Shown one piece after another: positions 11,694 to 11,953 of a stretch of DNA of 11,953 bases (within the stretch, counting starts at the first letter, position 1; every line of letters starts with the position of its first letter). Position numbers and translations under genes: made by a program. The stretch comes from an uncultured Lactobacillus sp. GTDB taxonomy: Bacteria; Bacillota; Bacilli; Lactobacillales; Lactobacillaceae. The stretch lies in the NCBI GenBank assembly GCA_946409675.1, contig CAMJXI010000021.1, positions 1 through 11,953 on the forward strand, in the 5' to 3' direction. Below the pieces are notes generated by a model. The model was not told the DNA's origin. It searched no databases and saw only the letters and a program-made list of their open reading frames with translations.

Positions 11694-11717
11694 ACCCCCC
11701 TATTAGTGTCGGGGGGT
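11694..11717 (-). other. Nick-site hairpin (double-strand origin/oriT of the Rep_trans type)
   Basis: On the minus strand a 24-bp element reads ACCCCCC, the loop GACACTAATA, then GGGGGGT: a perfect 7-bp stem with a 10-nt loop. As I recall them, the oriT cores of ICEBs1 and Tn916 have the same ACCCCCC-N10-GGGGGGT frame with CTAACA at the loop end, and the pT181 nick site is in CTCTAATA within a similar hairpin. The position just upstream of a Rep_trans gene fits a site cut by that protein. Confidence 0.85.
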
Positions 11718-11740
11718 CGATACAGGTATTTGCTATAAAC

Positions 11741-11754
11741 GTTGATATATCAAC
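11741..11754. repeat. 14-bp perfect palindrome between ssb and the nick site
   Basis: GTTGATATATCAAC is perfectly self-complementary and lies right after the ssb stop, 24 bp before the nick hairpin. It may be an operator or an initiator/accessory protein site; no regulator is encoded in view. Confidence 0.6.
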
Positions 11755-11755
11755 A

Positions 11756-11953
11756 TCAATCAGTGGGTTGAGGCCGTTGCAAAAATTCAATAGAATCTGA
11801 AACCACAGAATAATAAACCTGATGAATCTGCGTGTCCTTATCAATTTTCTGTGATACCTCTAAACGCCCATTTACGAGCACCTGACGGCCTTTTGGACAA
11901 TTTGCGGCCAATGACTTAGCCAATTGATCAAACGCTACAAAACGCACAAAATC
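11756..11953 (-). CDS. ssb: Single-stranded DNA-binding protein, N-terminus outside the window
   Basis: The last 65 residues of an SSB of the OB-fold type: DFVRFVAFDQLAKSLAANC, then PKGRQVLVNGRLEV, and a final strand HQVYYSVVSDSIEFL. The order 'F-x-x-VAF-x-x-LA-x-x-x-x-x-x-x-KG-x-x-V-x-V-x-GRL' and the closing beta strand are the classic C-terminal half of the domain. The protein ends RPQPTD after the domain, without the long linker and acidic DDDIPF-type tip of housekeeping SSBs; such short forms are common in phages and mobile elements. It would coat the single strand released by the initiator encoded next. Confidence 0.85.
   Translation of the reverse strand, partial: DFVRFVAFDQLAKSLAANCPKGRQVLVNGRLEVSQKIDKDTQIHQVYYSVVSDSIEFLQRPQPTD

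Overview
The window looks like a fragment of a plasmid (or plasmid-like mobile element) from a member of the Lactobacillaceae. The evidence is the ParA plus small ribbon-helix-helix partner pair with a repeat-rich upstream site, an Fst/Lpt-type toxin, a type II restriction-modification pair, two tyrosine recombinases, a Rep_trans-type initiator, AT-rich intergenic DNA, and strong AGGAGG ribosome sites with several TTG starts. No chromosomal housekeeping gene, rRNA or tRNA is seen. Bases 1-46 are not biological: they are the end of an Illumina P7/TruSeq index adapter including an 8-nt index, so the left edge is a library artefact that truncates the first gene. The right edge cuts a single-strand-binding protein gene.

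Layout. (1) 47-1964, minus strand: a promoter and a long leader drive DUF1659, DUF2922, a small Cys-rich protein, a YvrJ-type membrane peptide and a tyrosine recombinase. The leader can form two mutually exclusive hairpins, one of which covers the first Shine-Dalgarno site. (2) About 1982-2824: no protein gene, but a dense set of nested hairpins including a three-way junction. Five imperfect stems are paired by G-U only when read on the plus strand, so this is probably a large structured RNA; its class (GOLLD/ROOL-like or new) is undecided. (3) 3032-3359: a complete type I toxin-antitoxin cassette of the Fst family, with a 28-residue toxin, a convergent antisense RNA and a shared terminator. 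(4) 3503-3835: a decayed reading frame. (5) 4004-4715: a compact tyrosine recombinase with candidate binding sites upstream. (6) 4774-7433: a DNA cytosine-5 methyltransferase and its presumed restriction enzyme, separated by a terminator. (7) 7434-8101: gene-poor DNA with hairpins, then a promoter-hairpin-terminator unit that looks like a roughly 100-nt small RNA. (8) 8181-9579: the partition locus, with a parC-like repeat cluster, parA and a parB-like gene. (9) 9587-9881: terminators and a gene remnant. (10) 9880-11953, minus strand: ssb (partial), a 24-bp oriT/nick-type palindrome, a Rep_trans/MOBT-type initiator and a GH25-LysM muramidase.

Together the genes form a maintenance and mobility package: partition, toxin-antitoxin addiction and restriction-modification addiction keep the element in the host; the recombinases may resolve multimers or move segments; and the ssb-nick site-initiator module would support rolling-circle replication or mobilisation. 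The least explained parts are the 0.85-kb structured region and the DUF1659/DUF2922/YvrJ-recombinase operon with its switch-like leader.
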